DNA from: Nymphaea colorata
Taxonomy: Eukaryota > Streptophyta > Magnoliopsida > Nymphaeales > Nymphaeaceae
NCBI RefSeq assembly: GCF_008831285.2
Contig: NC_045143.1
Span: 17,821,655-17,885,654, forward strand
Direction: 5' to 3'
Length of the DNA: 64,000 nucleotides
In this document: positions 34,585 to 45,512 of the stretch, piece by piece
Layout: every line of letters begins with the position of its first letter
Numbering within the stretch: the first letter of the stretch is position 1
Translations under genes and position numbers: made by a program
The notes under the pieces: model-generated
Seen by the model: the letters and a program-made list of their open reading frames with translations, nothing else
Databases searched by the model: none
What the model was told of the DNA's origin: nothing

Positions 34585-37500
34585 TGTTCACATCCCCAAA
34601 ATTTATTTAGATGGTTTTGGAGTGCTCCAGAAAAATGAGCTTTTGTTTTGAAATAGGAAAGAAGGGGACTCACCCGTCGGTACGAGGATCGACCGTTCCG
34701 AATGTCTTTACTGAGGGTAATCAACCGAAGGGCTATGTTTATCATTGATGCATTTCGTTTTAACTTAAATTATTTTTATTCTATCTGCGGTGTAGAAAAA
34801 TATTGAAAGTTTGATGTTTCAAACTTTTGAAAAGATTCTTGAAGAATCACTTGAGAGTGTGAGAGATTTTGAGAAAAACTAAAATTGAGAAATATTTATA
34901 AATATCATTTTGAAATTACTTTAGTCTTCTCTTAAGACTTTAAGTAGGTTTGAGGTTTTACTTTAGTTCAGTTACCACCTAGTTAAAGCTCTATCTCATC
35001 TTCCTTAAGTTCTTTTAGAGATGTGATTGTGTTAATTGGTGATATTAAGTGGAGGTGAATGCATAGATGCATTGATCCTATACGATTAAAAGAGAATGAA
35101 GCATATATGATTAAATGAGAATGAAACATTTTTACTACAACATTCATCTAGAAACATTCCTACCATAACATACATTTAAGATTTTTGTTTTGATAAATAT
35201 CATATATAAGGAAAAGTTTTTAAAAAATGGATTGGGGTTTTAGACCATCAGGCATGAATCCAATATTAGGTCATTACTTGATTTATGGTCTTAGTGAAGT
35301 CGGTAAATGAAAATGATCTTGGAGAAGAAAAATATCCAAAAACATACACAAGATGAGATATTTGATCATAAGAAAATATTGAGAAGAAGAGAGAGAAAGA
35401 GATCTTAAAAATCACAAGATCAAAGATTTAAAAGAAAGCGAGATACATATTCATATACATATTTATATATACACATGTATGTATATACATATACATGTAG
35501 ATATGTATATGAAAGCTTATGAAAATGAAGTTTAAATCAAGTAGAGAAGAGAACATCATCTTACAAAGAGAGAGATATATAAAAAATGGAATACAAGTAT
35601 ATATATTTATATATACGTATATGAGAGTTTGTAAAAGAATATGTTAAATAATAAACAGATAATGACAAAAAGAAATAATCATGTGCATGTATACGTATAT
35701 AACATGTATATAATATATGTCTTTATGAGAATAAAGATCAAGAAACGAAAACAACCGACTTCAAGTTTTATGTAGGCCGGAGGAGAGCTTGGACTCATGT
35801 AAGAGTCTAAGCTAAGTCTCTGAGGCCGCATTAAAAGGTTTCTTTTGAAAATGTTTTAGAAAATATGGTTTATATAAACATATAATGTTATTATTTGGTT
35901 GGTTGCAAGGAAAAATTTTCCACCGTTGGGTATGAAAGAAAATCAAGCAACATAACGAGACACTCATTAGGGTTTCTAATTGGATGATTAAAAAGGAAAC
36001 TATATGTAATGACTTGAGAATGCATTTTTAACATGTACATATTCACGAAGGTTTTCGCGGGTTGGACAAGTCCCAACCTTAAAAGTTAATATGAAGATAA
36101 AAATAAAGAACCCCAAACCACACTCTCATTCTCATCGTACATTTACATATAAATGAAAAACCAAGCAACTATGCATTGATAATATATAGACAATATTCAA
36201 GTAAGGAAAGAGAGACAGAGAGAAAAGGATGATGATGGAAAGAGAAAAGTTCATCTAGGAGGAAGGGCATGATCTAACTATGAAATGATATGTTATCTCA
36301 TATTTCCATGCTCCCGGTGCACTTGAGCATAGCCTCTTATTTCTAAAAAGAGGTTGAGTGCTATCTCCTTTGGCCATGGGGAGATGAAAATGAGAGAAAA
36401 ATGATGAGAGATATAATGCTACATTCAATAATAGAGAAAACATGATTCAATCAAGAAATGAAAGATCATCTCATCTTTCCATGCTCCCGGTGCACTTGAG
36501 CATAGTCTCTTATCTCTAAAAAGAGGTTGAGTGTTATTTTCTTTAGTAGATAAGAAGAAAATAAAGAAAACAACAACAAGACTATATTCAAGAAAAAGAA
36601 ATAGCAATAATAATAAGAATATATTAATGAAGAGAAAGAACAACAACAACAAGAATACTTGAAAGAGTATAATTTAATAATGAAATAAAATATCATCTCT
36701 TCTTCTCATGCTCCCGGTGCACTTGAGCATAGCCTCTTGTCTCTAAAAAGATGTTGAGTGCTATCTCCTTTGGCTATGGGGAGATGAAGATGAGAGAAAA
36801 ATGAAGAAAGAAACAATGCTTGAAATGATCTTCGACTTACCTTGAAAGATCTCCAAGATAATGTAGAGGATGTCTTCAAGAGAATTGTAGTTTGCTCAAA
36901 GTTGGAGAGGAAAATGAAAAGAGGGAGAGAGAGAGAGTTCAAGAGAATTCCTAAGTCTTCAAGTGAGAATACTCTGGGGTTTCTCTCAAGGTCCACTCTT
37001 GTCTAAGAGGGAGAATATGGGGGGAGGGGGGATTTACAGAGAATTTTGGAGCCAAAATCCAAAATTTGAATTTTTTTAAAATTCCAACATTCTCATCTGA
37101 ATTTCAAAGAATTTTTAATTATTTTCAAATTTTTTTAGAAAAATAGGTTTTAACTAAGTGGGATTGGCCCTTAGGCCTGCAAATACCCTTTTGAGGTATG
37201 GGCAAGGCTAGTCCACCCAAAATTTTTTGAGAACCGACCCTAAGGGTCGTTTTTAATTTTTTTTTTGCAAAGAAAAGGAGGGGGGCCTATATCGTCGCAG
37301 GCCCCTGCTCGGGTGCTGTTGTGCTGCCGCGCATAGGGGCGATCGTGTTACCGCACTCGTCATGCGATCGCATGACGCACTGTCGCGTGACACAAGGTCG
37401 CGGGACTGCACGTCGTGCAAAACTCCTTTGTTTTTTAAACTTAAATAAAATAAAATGAAATCTAATAAAATGAAATAAAAAAATATTGTTTATCTAGAAA

Positions 37501-37756
37501 ACACTTTTTTTATTTAAAATGTTTAAAAGAAAAGTTTTTGTTAAAAACGGGCGGTCGACTACATTTTGAGCGATTCCGAACTTGCTCCAAATCCGATTTT
37601 GGTTTAGTCGTGCATGCTCGATTTGGATATGAACTTAGGTTTTGGATCTAATTTGGATTTGAAAGTTGGATTTTGCATCTGAATATTGCGTTTAACTTTG
37701 GGTTTTGCGCTTGGGTAAAATAACGTAATCTTTTAGAAAAATTTGGGGTGATTACA
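34585..37756 (+). repeat. LTR-like repeat, right copy (~3.2 kb)
   Basis: Direct repeat of 30818-33816, starting TGTTCACATCCCCAAAA and ending TTTGGGGTGATTACA. It is longer because a segment of about 110-230 bp centred on CTCCCGGTGCACTTGAGCAT occurs three times (near 36308, 36483 and 36711) where the left copy has a single diverged version near 32570. A GC-rich CpG-containing stretch lies at 37290-37420. The right end abuts an exon-like segment at 37757. Confidence 0.7.
36290..36810. repeat. Triplication inside the right LTR-like repeat
   Basis: Three copies share CATGCTCCCGGTGCACTTGA, then GCATAG(C/T)CTCTT and AAAAGA(G/T)GTTGAGTG(C/T)TAT. The gaps between them hold A-rich AAGAA/CAACAA runs. 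Confidence 0.85.
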
Positions 37757-37864
37757 GCTGGCTACAAGTACAAGCAGCCGTTGGGTTTTGTCATTGGCGA
37801 TGAGAACAATTTCTGGCACCTTGTCATCAACTCGTATTTCATGGGCCACGAGCTGCCGCCAGCG
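37757..37864 (+). pseudogene. Orphan exon of an unidentified gene
   Basis: A 108-bp, GC-rich, fully open segment reads GYKYKQPLGFVIGDENNFWH and then LVINSYFMGHELPPA. It ends at a consensus splice donor, CCAGCG|GTAAGA. Codon use and composition differ from the AT-rich surroundings, and it starts exactly where the LTR-like repeat ends. I do not recognise the protein. I infer that an element insertion or a rearrangement cut the exon at its 5' side. No partner exon was found downstream before the P450 fragment, and the sequence does not resemble P450. Confidence 0.45.
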
Positions 37865-38612
37865 GTAAGAAGATTGTAACCATCCTCCTTTTTTTTTCTT
37901 TTTTATTTTTTTGGTCTTACTGTTAACCCATTTCAGTTTGACCTTTAGCGGCCCCTTAGCTTACTCAGACAAGTGTTCCTAAAAGCCAGTTTGTGAATCG
38001 TATTGGAAGTGAATTGGTCAATTCAATCTTTCAGAAAAGAAAGATATTTTGAATAGTTTTCAGCAATAGATAAATGAATAAGTAAATGTAATATAAATAA
38101 AAATAATAAATTTTTAAAAATATTAAAAGTTTGTTTAAAAATTTTGCACATGCCAAACTTGAATCTGTTTGAAATTGAATCCGTTTGTCATTTATTTGAT
38201 TCTCTGCAGGCTTAGTTCATAGGTTGTCAATTTTTGTTATGAAATAGTGGAACATTGCTGACTTAAAGAAAAAGGAGTGGCAAGGACCACAAACCCAAAA
38301 ACGTGAAAAAGAGCAAAAAGTAATCGAAAACACTTGCATGAACTGCTTGAATGATTGTGGCCGACCTTTTAATTGAAATGGTCCACTCTTCCATACTTCA
38401 TTGTCTTTTCCTTGGGAGTAAAAAAAAAAATTGTGAGAGTCCTTTTTTAAGAAAATGTGACTTCTCTGCCCTTTGTTCCTGTTCTAATCTTAGAAGGAGT
38501 TGCTAGTTTTTCTAATGAAAAAAATTTTGCTTTTTAATATGGGACATTATTCGTATGCCCAATCATTCAGTTACGTGGCCACTGCACTTTACCCCTCTGT
38601 GCAATTTGGAAC
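37865..38612. other. Intron-like or intergenic DNA
   Basis: AT-rich with long T runs just after the donor at 37865. No domain or second exon was recognised. Confidence 0.45.
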
Positions 38613-38888
38613 CAAGTGGCTCTACCAAAAATATGTGGCTGTCCCATATTTGGTTGCTCGGCTGTGGGACCCTTCTTTCTATCGCCTGACGTTACACGTA
38701 TATGCTTGGAGCTGACCGATCTTCACATTTATGAGGATTCCGATACCGATCAAGTGGCCTCTACCAAAAGTATGTGGCTGTCCCATATTGGTCGCTCGGC
38801 TGTGGGACCCTTCTTTCTAGCGCCTGACATATATGCAAGGAGCCGACCGATCTTCACATATATTAGGATTCCCACATCGATCCGACCC
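38613..38888. repeat. 138-bp tandem duplication upstream of P450
   Basis: Two copies begin CAAGTGGC-TCTACCAAAA (38613) and CAAGTGGCCTCTACCAAAA (38751). They share TATGTGGCTGTCCCATAT, GCTGTGGGACCCTTCTTTCTA and CCGATCTTCACAT. The duplication lies 110-390 bp before the P450 start codon, so it would fall in that gene's promoter or 5' leader. Confidence 0.88.
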
Positions 38889-39002
38889 GACCTTGACCCC
38901 TTCATATCATGGACGATGGTAACAAGATTTGTTCACGTAGGCTTGATCCTGTTCGTCCGCACACACGATGCCAGTTTCTGGAGAAAACACATAAGTGCTG
39001 CC

Positions 39003-39227
39003 ATGGAAATAGCTTATTCCTTCTGCAACTCGCCTATCATTGTCACTTTCATCTTCCTCGTCATCATTTTTTGTCGGTTCTTGTCCAATCGATCCACCCT
39101 CAGGCTCCCACCTTCTCCACCCTCTCTCCCGATCATTGGCCATGCTCACCTCTTACTCGGCAGCACCCCTCACTCTGCATTACAAAATCTTAGCATTCGA
39201 TGTTCTTCTGGAGAGCATAAACGATAG
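39003..39227 (+). pseudogene. Cytochrome P450 N-terminus, truncated
   Basis: From ATG at 39003 the product starts MEIAYSF. A membrane anchor follows (IIVTFIFLVIIFCRFL, residues about 11-26), then the proline-rich hinge LRLPPSPPSLPIIGHAHLL. The part SALQNLSIRC matches the start of helix A. The LPPSPPxLPIIGHxHLL hinge is typical of the plant CYP71 clan, including CYP93-like enzymes, which are ER-bound monooxygenases. P450 similarity ends about residue 65. At 39223 the sequence becomes the gag repeat, giving a chimeric end and a TAG at 39225-39227. The heme-binding Cys region and about 430 residues are missing. The upstream 138-bp duplication may be part of the promoter. Confidence 0.82.
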
Positions 39228-40289
39228 TCTTGCACAGATGTGGTTTGCTTGAGGTTCTTCAGTTCTATGCCATAGTCTACGTACATAGACTCGCCAAACC
39301 TATATTGCAAAGACTCCTTGAACTCATCCCAATCAGTAACAGGCTTGTTTTGTTTCTGCCATCTCCACCATCTCCTAGCTTCTCCTTCAAAATGTAAGGA
39401 TGCAGTTTGAATCCACTCACGCTTTGGAATCATCTGGAAAATGAAATACTCTTCCACTTGGAAGATCCAATTTTGAGCTTTTTTGCCATTGAAGCGAGGA
39501 AAATCTATCTTTACTGATGGAGTTCTTGGAACATAAGGTTGTCTGTTCCGTCTTTCTCTAAACTCTCTACAATCTTCCCATTCCTCTTCTTCAATCCTAC
39601 GCTGGTTCCTGATATCTTGACCCATGGGCGGGGGTCTAAATGATTCTCTTTGATGTTCTCCTTGAGCTCGTTGAAGCTCACGGTTCTCTTGCTCCATCCT
39701 GCTTGGTAGACCCTCATGAATTCTAGGTTCTACACTATTAGCTCCCTTGTAAGTTGGTTGGGCACTTAGTTCGGGTCTAGGGTCTCCTCCTAAAATGCCT
39801 TTTCCCTTATCGGGTCCAGGTGGACGCTCATGTGCAACCTGTCTACTGGCTTCGAAGTTGAGTGACATTGATTTGATCATTTCCTTGAGAACTTCTATCT
39901 CGTCCAACTTGTCTAACTTCTTCTTGTATTCTCCCATCTCATGGTGAATTTGGAACATCTCATTCTTAATGTGGACCATTCTTCCTATAGCATGAGTCTC
40001 TGTTTCCAACGTGGATGGCTCCTCTTGACTCAAACTATGTTCTTCAAGTTCGGTCACCTCAGCAACCTCAGGTTGCTTACCTCTTCTTGTCATGTGGGAT
40101 ACATTGAGAATCCCACAAACACAAATAATAACAATTCAAGTAATCCTAGAAAGAACTCTACTAAACTAAATTCTTGAAAACTGAAAACAAGATGCTTAAT
40201 TCAAACCAAATGCTGTAAACACAAATCAGAACTACCGAAGTTGAAACGACCAACTAGAATCCCAAAAGCCAAATCTGAAAAATCCGTCC
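39223..40289 (-). pseudogene. Array unit 1, partial: gag without protease
   Basis: Contains the leader (40094-40289) and gag from its start at 40093 to the junction with P450. Gag shows a charged N-terminus, a coiled-coil-like stretch (EYKKKLDKLDEIEVLKEMIK, about residues 57-76), an Arg/Pro-rich linker, and the capsid core (DFPRFNGKKAQNWIFQVEEY, HFEGEARRWWRWQ). Uniquely, the frame then continues FGESMYVDYGIELKNLKQTT, keeping the 14 bp lost in every other unit. It therefore represents the ancestral reading frame. Other distinctive residues are REWIQTAS and FRERRNRQPYVPRTPS. Truncated at 39223. Confidence 0.9.
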
Positions 40290-42030
40290 AAATGAGGGTT
40301 GGGTCTCCTTTTCGCAGTCGATCTTCTTAGCCACTTGTTCACTAACAAAGTTATGGGTGGCTCCAGAGTCCAATAACACTAGTACTCGCTTCCTACCCAA
40401 TCTTCCCAAAACTCTCATGGCATTGGGCCTATCAGGATTGGCCAATAGGTGACACACACTGTCTATGTTGCTTATTGGCTCAGGGTCCTCTTCTTGCACT
40501 TGTGGGATAGTGCTCTCTGTTGTCATAGGAGGCTCCTCCTCCTCATCTGAACTATCTTAAATAACTTCAAAAAGTTGAAGCTTTTTACATTTATGACCCT
40601 TCTCAAATTTATCCTTGCAATAGAAGCATAGGCCTTTTGCAGTCATTTCCTCTTGATCCTGCCTACTAATGTACGTAGTAGGGATTGGTCACGGTATGGT
40701 GGTCGAGGTTCACACCTTCTAATCGGTGGTGGGAAATTCCTCGGCGGGTTAGGCCGTGGCCTACTTGGTTCAGGATATCGTGTGATTTTCCTCAAAGCCA
40801 TCTTCTTTTTCTTCTTCTCTTCAATGGTACGGGCTTTGGCGAAACAATCAACTAGGTTTGTATACTTGTCAGTGCGCATACTGATTTGAATCTCCTCTTT
40901 CAAACCGCCAATGAATATTGCTATAAGAGACTTAGCGGTCCAGGACACGATGCTGGCAAGGTTCTCAAATTGGCCTTGATAGTCTTGCATAGATGTGGTT
41001 TGCTTGAGGTTCTTCAGTTCTATGTCATAGTCCGCCAAACCTATATTGCACAGACTCCTTGAACTCATCCCAATCAGTAACAGGCTGGTTTTGTTTCTGC
41101 CATCTCCACCATCTCCTAGCTTCTCCTTCAAAATGTAAGGATGCATTTTGAATCCACTCATGCTTTGGAATCATCTGGAAAATGAAATACTCTTCCACTT
41201 GGAAGATCCAATTTTGTGCTTTTTTGCCATTGAAGCGAGGAAAATCTATCTTTACTGATGGAGTTCTTTGAACATAAGGTTGTCTGTTCCGTCTTTCTCT
41301 ATACTCTCTACAATCTTCCCATTCCTCTTCTTCAATCCTACGCTGGTTCCTGATATCTTGACCCATGGGCGGGGGTCTAAATGATTCTCTTTGATGTTCT
41401 CCTTGAGCTCGTTGAAGCTCACGGTTCTCTTGCTCCATCCTGCCTGGTTGACCCTCATGTATTCTAGGTTCTACACTATTAGCTCCCTTGTAAGTGGGTT
41501 GGGCACTTAGTTCGGGTCTAGGGTCTCCTCCTAAAATGCCTTTTCCCTTATCGGGTCCAGGTGGACGCTCATGTGCAACCTGTCTACTGGCTTCGAAGTT
41601 GAGTGACATTGATTTGATCATTTCCTTGAGAACTTCTATCTCGTCCAACTTGTCTAACTTCTTCTTGTATTCTCCCATCTCATGGTGAATTTGGAACATC
41701 TCATTCTTAATGTGGACCATTCTTCCTATAGCATGAGTCTCTGTTTCCAACGTGGATGGCTCCTCTTGACTCAAACTATGTTCTTCAAGTTCGGTCACCT
41801 CAGCAACCTCTGGTTGCTTACCTCTTCTTGTCATGTGGGATACATTGAGAATCCCACAAACACAAATAATAACAATTCAAGTAATCCTAGAAAGAACTCT
41901 ACTAAACTAAATTCTTGAAAACTGAAAACAAGATGCTTAATTCAAACCAAATGCTGTAAACACAAATCAGAACTACCGAAGTTGAAACGACCAACTAGAA
42001 TCCCAAAAGCCAAATCTGAAAAATCCGTCC
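40290..42030 (-). pseudogene. Array unit 2: gag-protease
   Basis: Leader 41835-42030. Gag N-terminal frame 41025-41834 (269 codons), ending early at YRFGGL because of the 14-bp deletion near 41032. The gag C-terminal frame follows to 40643, with DYDIELKNLKQTTSMQDYQG, an Arg/Pro-rich tail, and a zinc knuckle CFYCKDKFEKGHKC at about 40588-40630. A TAA then interrupts LFEVI and the acidic linker DSSDEEEE. The protease part (40290-40526) contains VLVLLDSGATHNFVSEQVAK and is cut off by the repeat junction. This unit is the reference for the near-identical core of the array. Confidence 0.92.
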
Positions 42031-43771
42031 AAATGAGGGTTGGGTCTCCTTTTCGCAGTCGATCTTCTTAGCCACTTGTTCACTAACAAAGTTATGGGTG
42101 GCTCCAGAGTCCAATAACACTAGTACTCGCTTCCTACCCAATCTTCCCAAAACTCTCATGGCATTGGGCCTATCAGGATTGGCCAATAGGTGACACACAC
42201 TGTCTATGTTGCTTATTGGCTCAGGGTCCTCTTCTTGCACTTGTGGGATAGTGCTCTCTGTTGTCATAGGAGGCTCCTCCTCCTCATCTGAACTATCTTA
42301 AATAACTTCAAAAAGTTGAAGCTTTTTACATTTATGACCCTTCTCAAATTTATCCTTGCAATAGAAGCATAGGCCTTTTGCAGTCATTTCCTCTTGATCC
42401 TGCCTACTAATGTACGTAGTAGGGATTGGTCACGGTATGGTGGTCGAGGTTCACACCTTCTAATCGGTGGTGGGAAATTCCTCGGCGGGTTAGGCCGTGG
42501 CCTACTTGGTTCAGGATATCGTGTGATTTTCCTCAAAGCCATCTTCTTTTTCTTCTTCTCTTCAATGGTACGGGCTTTGGCGAAACAATCAACTAGGTTT
42601 GTATACTTGTCAGTGCGCATACTGATTTGAATCTCCTCTTTCAAACCGCCAATGAATATTGCTATAAGAGACTTAGCGGTCCAGGACACGATGCTGGCAA
42701 GGTTCTCAAATTGGCCTTGATAGTCTTGCATAGATGTGGTTTGCTTGAGGTTCTTCAGTTCTATGTCATAGTCCGCCAAACCTATATTGCACAGACTCCT
42801 TGAACTCATCCCAATCAGTAACAGGCTGGTTTTGTTTCTGCCATCTCCACCATCTCCTAGCTTCTCCTTCAAAATGTAAGGATGCATTTTGAATCCACTC
42901 ATGCTTTGGAATCATCTGGAAAATGAAATACTCTTCCACTTGGAAGATCCAATTTTGTGCTTTTTTGCCATTGAAGCGAGGAAAATCTATCTTTACTGAT
43001 GGAGTTCTTTGAACATAAGGTTGTCTGTTCCGTCTTTCTCTATACTCTCTACAATCTTCCCATTCCTCTTCTTCAATCCTACGCTGGTTCCTGATATCTT
43101 GACCCATGGGCGGGGGTCTAAATGATTCTCTTTGATGTTCTCCTTGAGCTCGTTGAAGCTCACGGTTCTCTTGCTCCATCCTGCCTGGTTGACCCTCATG
43201 TATTCTAGGTTCTACACTATTAGCTCCCTTGTAAGTGGGTTGGGCACTTAGTTCGGGTCTAGGGTCTCCTCCTAAAATGCCTTTTCCCTTATCGGGTCCA
43301 GGTGGACGCTCATGTGCAACCTGTCTACTGGCTTCGAAGTTGAGTGACATTGATTTGATCATTTCCTTGAGAACTTCTATCTCGTCCAACTTGTCTAACT
43401 TCTTCTTGTATTCTCCCATCTCATGGTGAATTTGGAACATCTCATTCTTAATGTGGACCATTCTTCCTATAGCATGAGTCTCTGTTTCCAACGTGGATGG
43501 CTCCTCTTGACTCAAACTATGTTCTTCAAGTTCGGTCACCTCAGCAACCTCTGGTTGCTTACCTCTTCTTGTCATGTGGGATACATTGAGAATCCCACAA
43601 ACACAAATAATAACAATTCAAGTAATCCTAGAAAGAACTCTACTAAACTAAATTCTTGAAAACTGAAAACAAGATGCTTAATTCAAACCAAATGCTGTAA
43701 ACACAAATCAGAACTACCGAAGTTGAAACGACCAACTAGAATCCCAAAAGCCAAATCTGAAAAATCCGTCC
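42031..43771 (-). pseudogene. Array unit 3: gag-protease
   Basis: Same layout as unit 2: gag N frame 42766-43575, gag C frame to 42384, protease part 42031-42267. The encoded peptides are identical to those of unit 2. Confidence 0.92.
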
Positions 43772-45512
43772 AAATGAGGGTTGGGTCTCCTTTTCGCAGT
43801 CGATCTTCTTAGCCACTTGTTCACTAACAAAGTTATGGGTGGCTCCAGAGTCCAATAACACTAGTACTCGCTTCCTACCCAATCTTCCCAAAACTCTCAT
43901 GGCATTGGGCCTATCAGGATTGGCCAATAGGTGACACACACTGTCTATGTTGCTTATTGGCTCAGGGTCCTCTTCTTGCACTTGTGGGATAGTGCTCTCT
44001 GTTGTCATAGGAGGCTCCTCCTCCTCATCTGAACTATCTTAAATAACTTCAAAAAGTTGAAGCTTTTTACATTTATGACCCTTCTCAAATTTATCCTTGC
44101 AATAGAAGCATAGGCCTTTTGCAGTCATTTCCTCTTGATCCTGCCTACTAATGTACGTAGTAGGGATTGGTCACGGTATGGTGGTCGAGGTTCACACCTT
44201 CTAATCGGTGGTGGGAAATTCCTCGGCGGGTTAGGCCGTGGCCTACTTGGTTCAGGATATCGTGTGATTTTCCTCAAAGCCATCTTCTTTTTCTTCTTCT
44301 CTTCAATGGTACGGGCTTTGGCGAAACAATCAACTAGGTTTGTATACTTGTCAGTGCGCATACTGATTTGAATCTCCTCTTTCAAACCGCCAATGAATAT
44401 TGCTATAAGAGACTTAGCGGTCCAGGACACGATGCTGGCAAGGTTCTCAAATTGGCCTTGATAGTCTTGCATAGATGTGGTTTGCTTGAGGTTCTTCAGT
44501 TCTATGTCATAGTCCGCCAAACCTATATTGCACAGACTCCTTGAACTCATCCCAATCAGTAACAGGCTGGTTTTGTTTCTGCCATCTCCACCATCTCCTA
44601 GCTTCTCCTTCAAAATGTAAGGATGCATTTTGAATCCACTCATGCTTTGGAATCATCTGGAAAATGAAATACTCTTCCACTTGGAAGATCCAATTTTGTG
44701 CTTTTTTGCCATTGAAGCGAGGAAAATCTATCTTTACTGATGGAGTTCTTTGAACATAAGGTTGTCTGTTCCGTCTTTCTCTATACTCTCTACAATCTTC
44801 CCATTCCTCTTCTTCAATCCTACGCTGGTTCCTGATATCTTGACCCATGGGCGGGGGTCTAAATGATTCTCTTTGATGTTCTCCTTGAGCTCGTTGAAGC
44901 TCACGGTTCTCTTGCTCCATCCTGCCTGGTTGACCCTCATGTATTCTAGGTTCTACACTATTAGCTCCCTTGTAAGTGGGTTGGGCACTTAGTTCGGGTC
45001 TAGGGTCTCCTCCTAAAATGCCTTTTCCCTTATCGGGTCCAGGTGGACGCTCATGTGCAACCTGTCTACTGGCTTCGAAGTTGAGTGACATTGATTTGAT
45101 CATTTCCTTGAGAACTTCTATCTCGTCCAACTTGTCTAACTTCTTCTTGTATTCTCCCATCTCATGGTGAATTTGGAACATCTCATTCTTAATGTGGACC
45201 ATTCTTCCTATAGCATGAGTCTCTGTTTCCAACGTGGATGGCTCCTCTTGACTCAAACTATGTTCTTCAAGTTCGGTCACCTCAGCAACCTCTGGTTGCT
45301 TACCTCTTCTTGTCATGTGGGATACATTGAGAATCCCACAAACACAAATAATAACAATTCAAGTAATCCTAGAAAGAACTCTACTAAACTAAATTCTTGA
45401 AAACTGAAAACAAGATGCTTAATTCAAACCAAATGCTGTAAACACAAATCAGAACTACCGAAGTTGAAACGACCAACTAGAATCCCAAAAGCCAAATCTG
45501 AAAAATCCGTCC
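43772..45512 (-). pseudogene. Array unit 4: gag-protease
   Basis: Gag N frame 44507-45316, gag C frame to 44125, protease part 43772-44008. Peptides identical to those of unit 2. Confidence 0.92.

Noticed and set aside
38616-39002. A 203-codon protein starting at 38616
   Set aside because: Only the part from the ATG at 39003 resembles a known family (P450). The upstream frame runs through the 138-bp tandem duplication and is probably untranslated.
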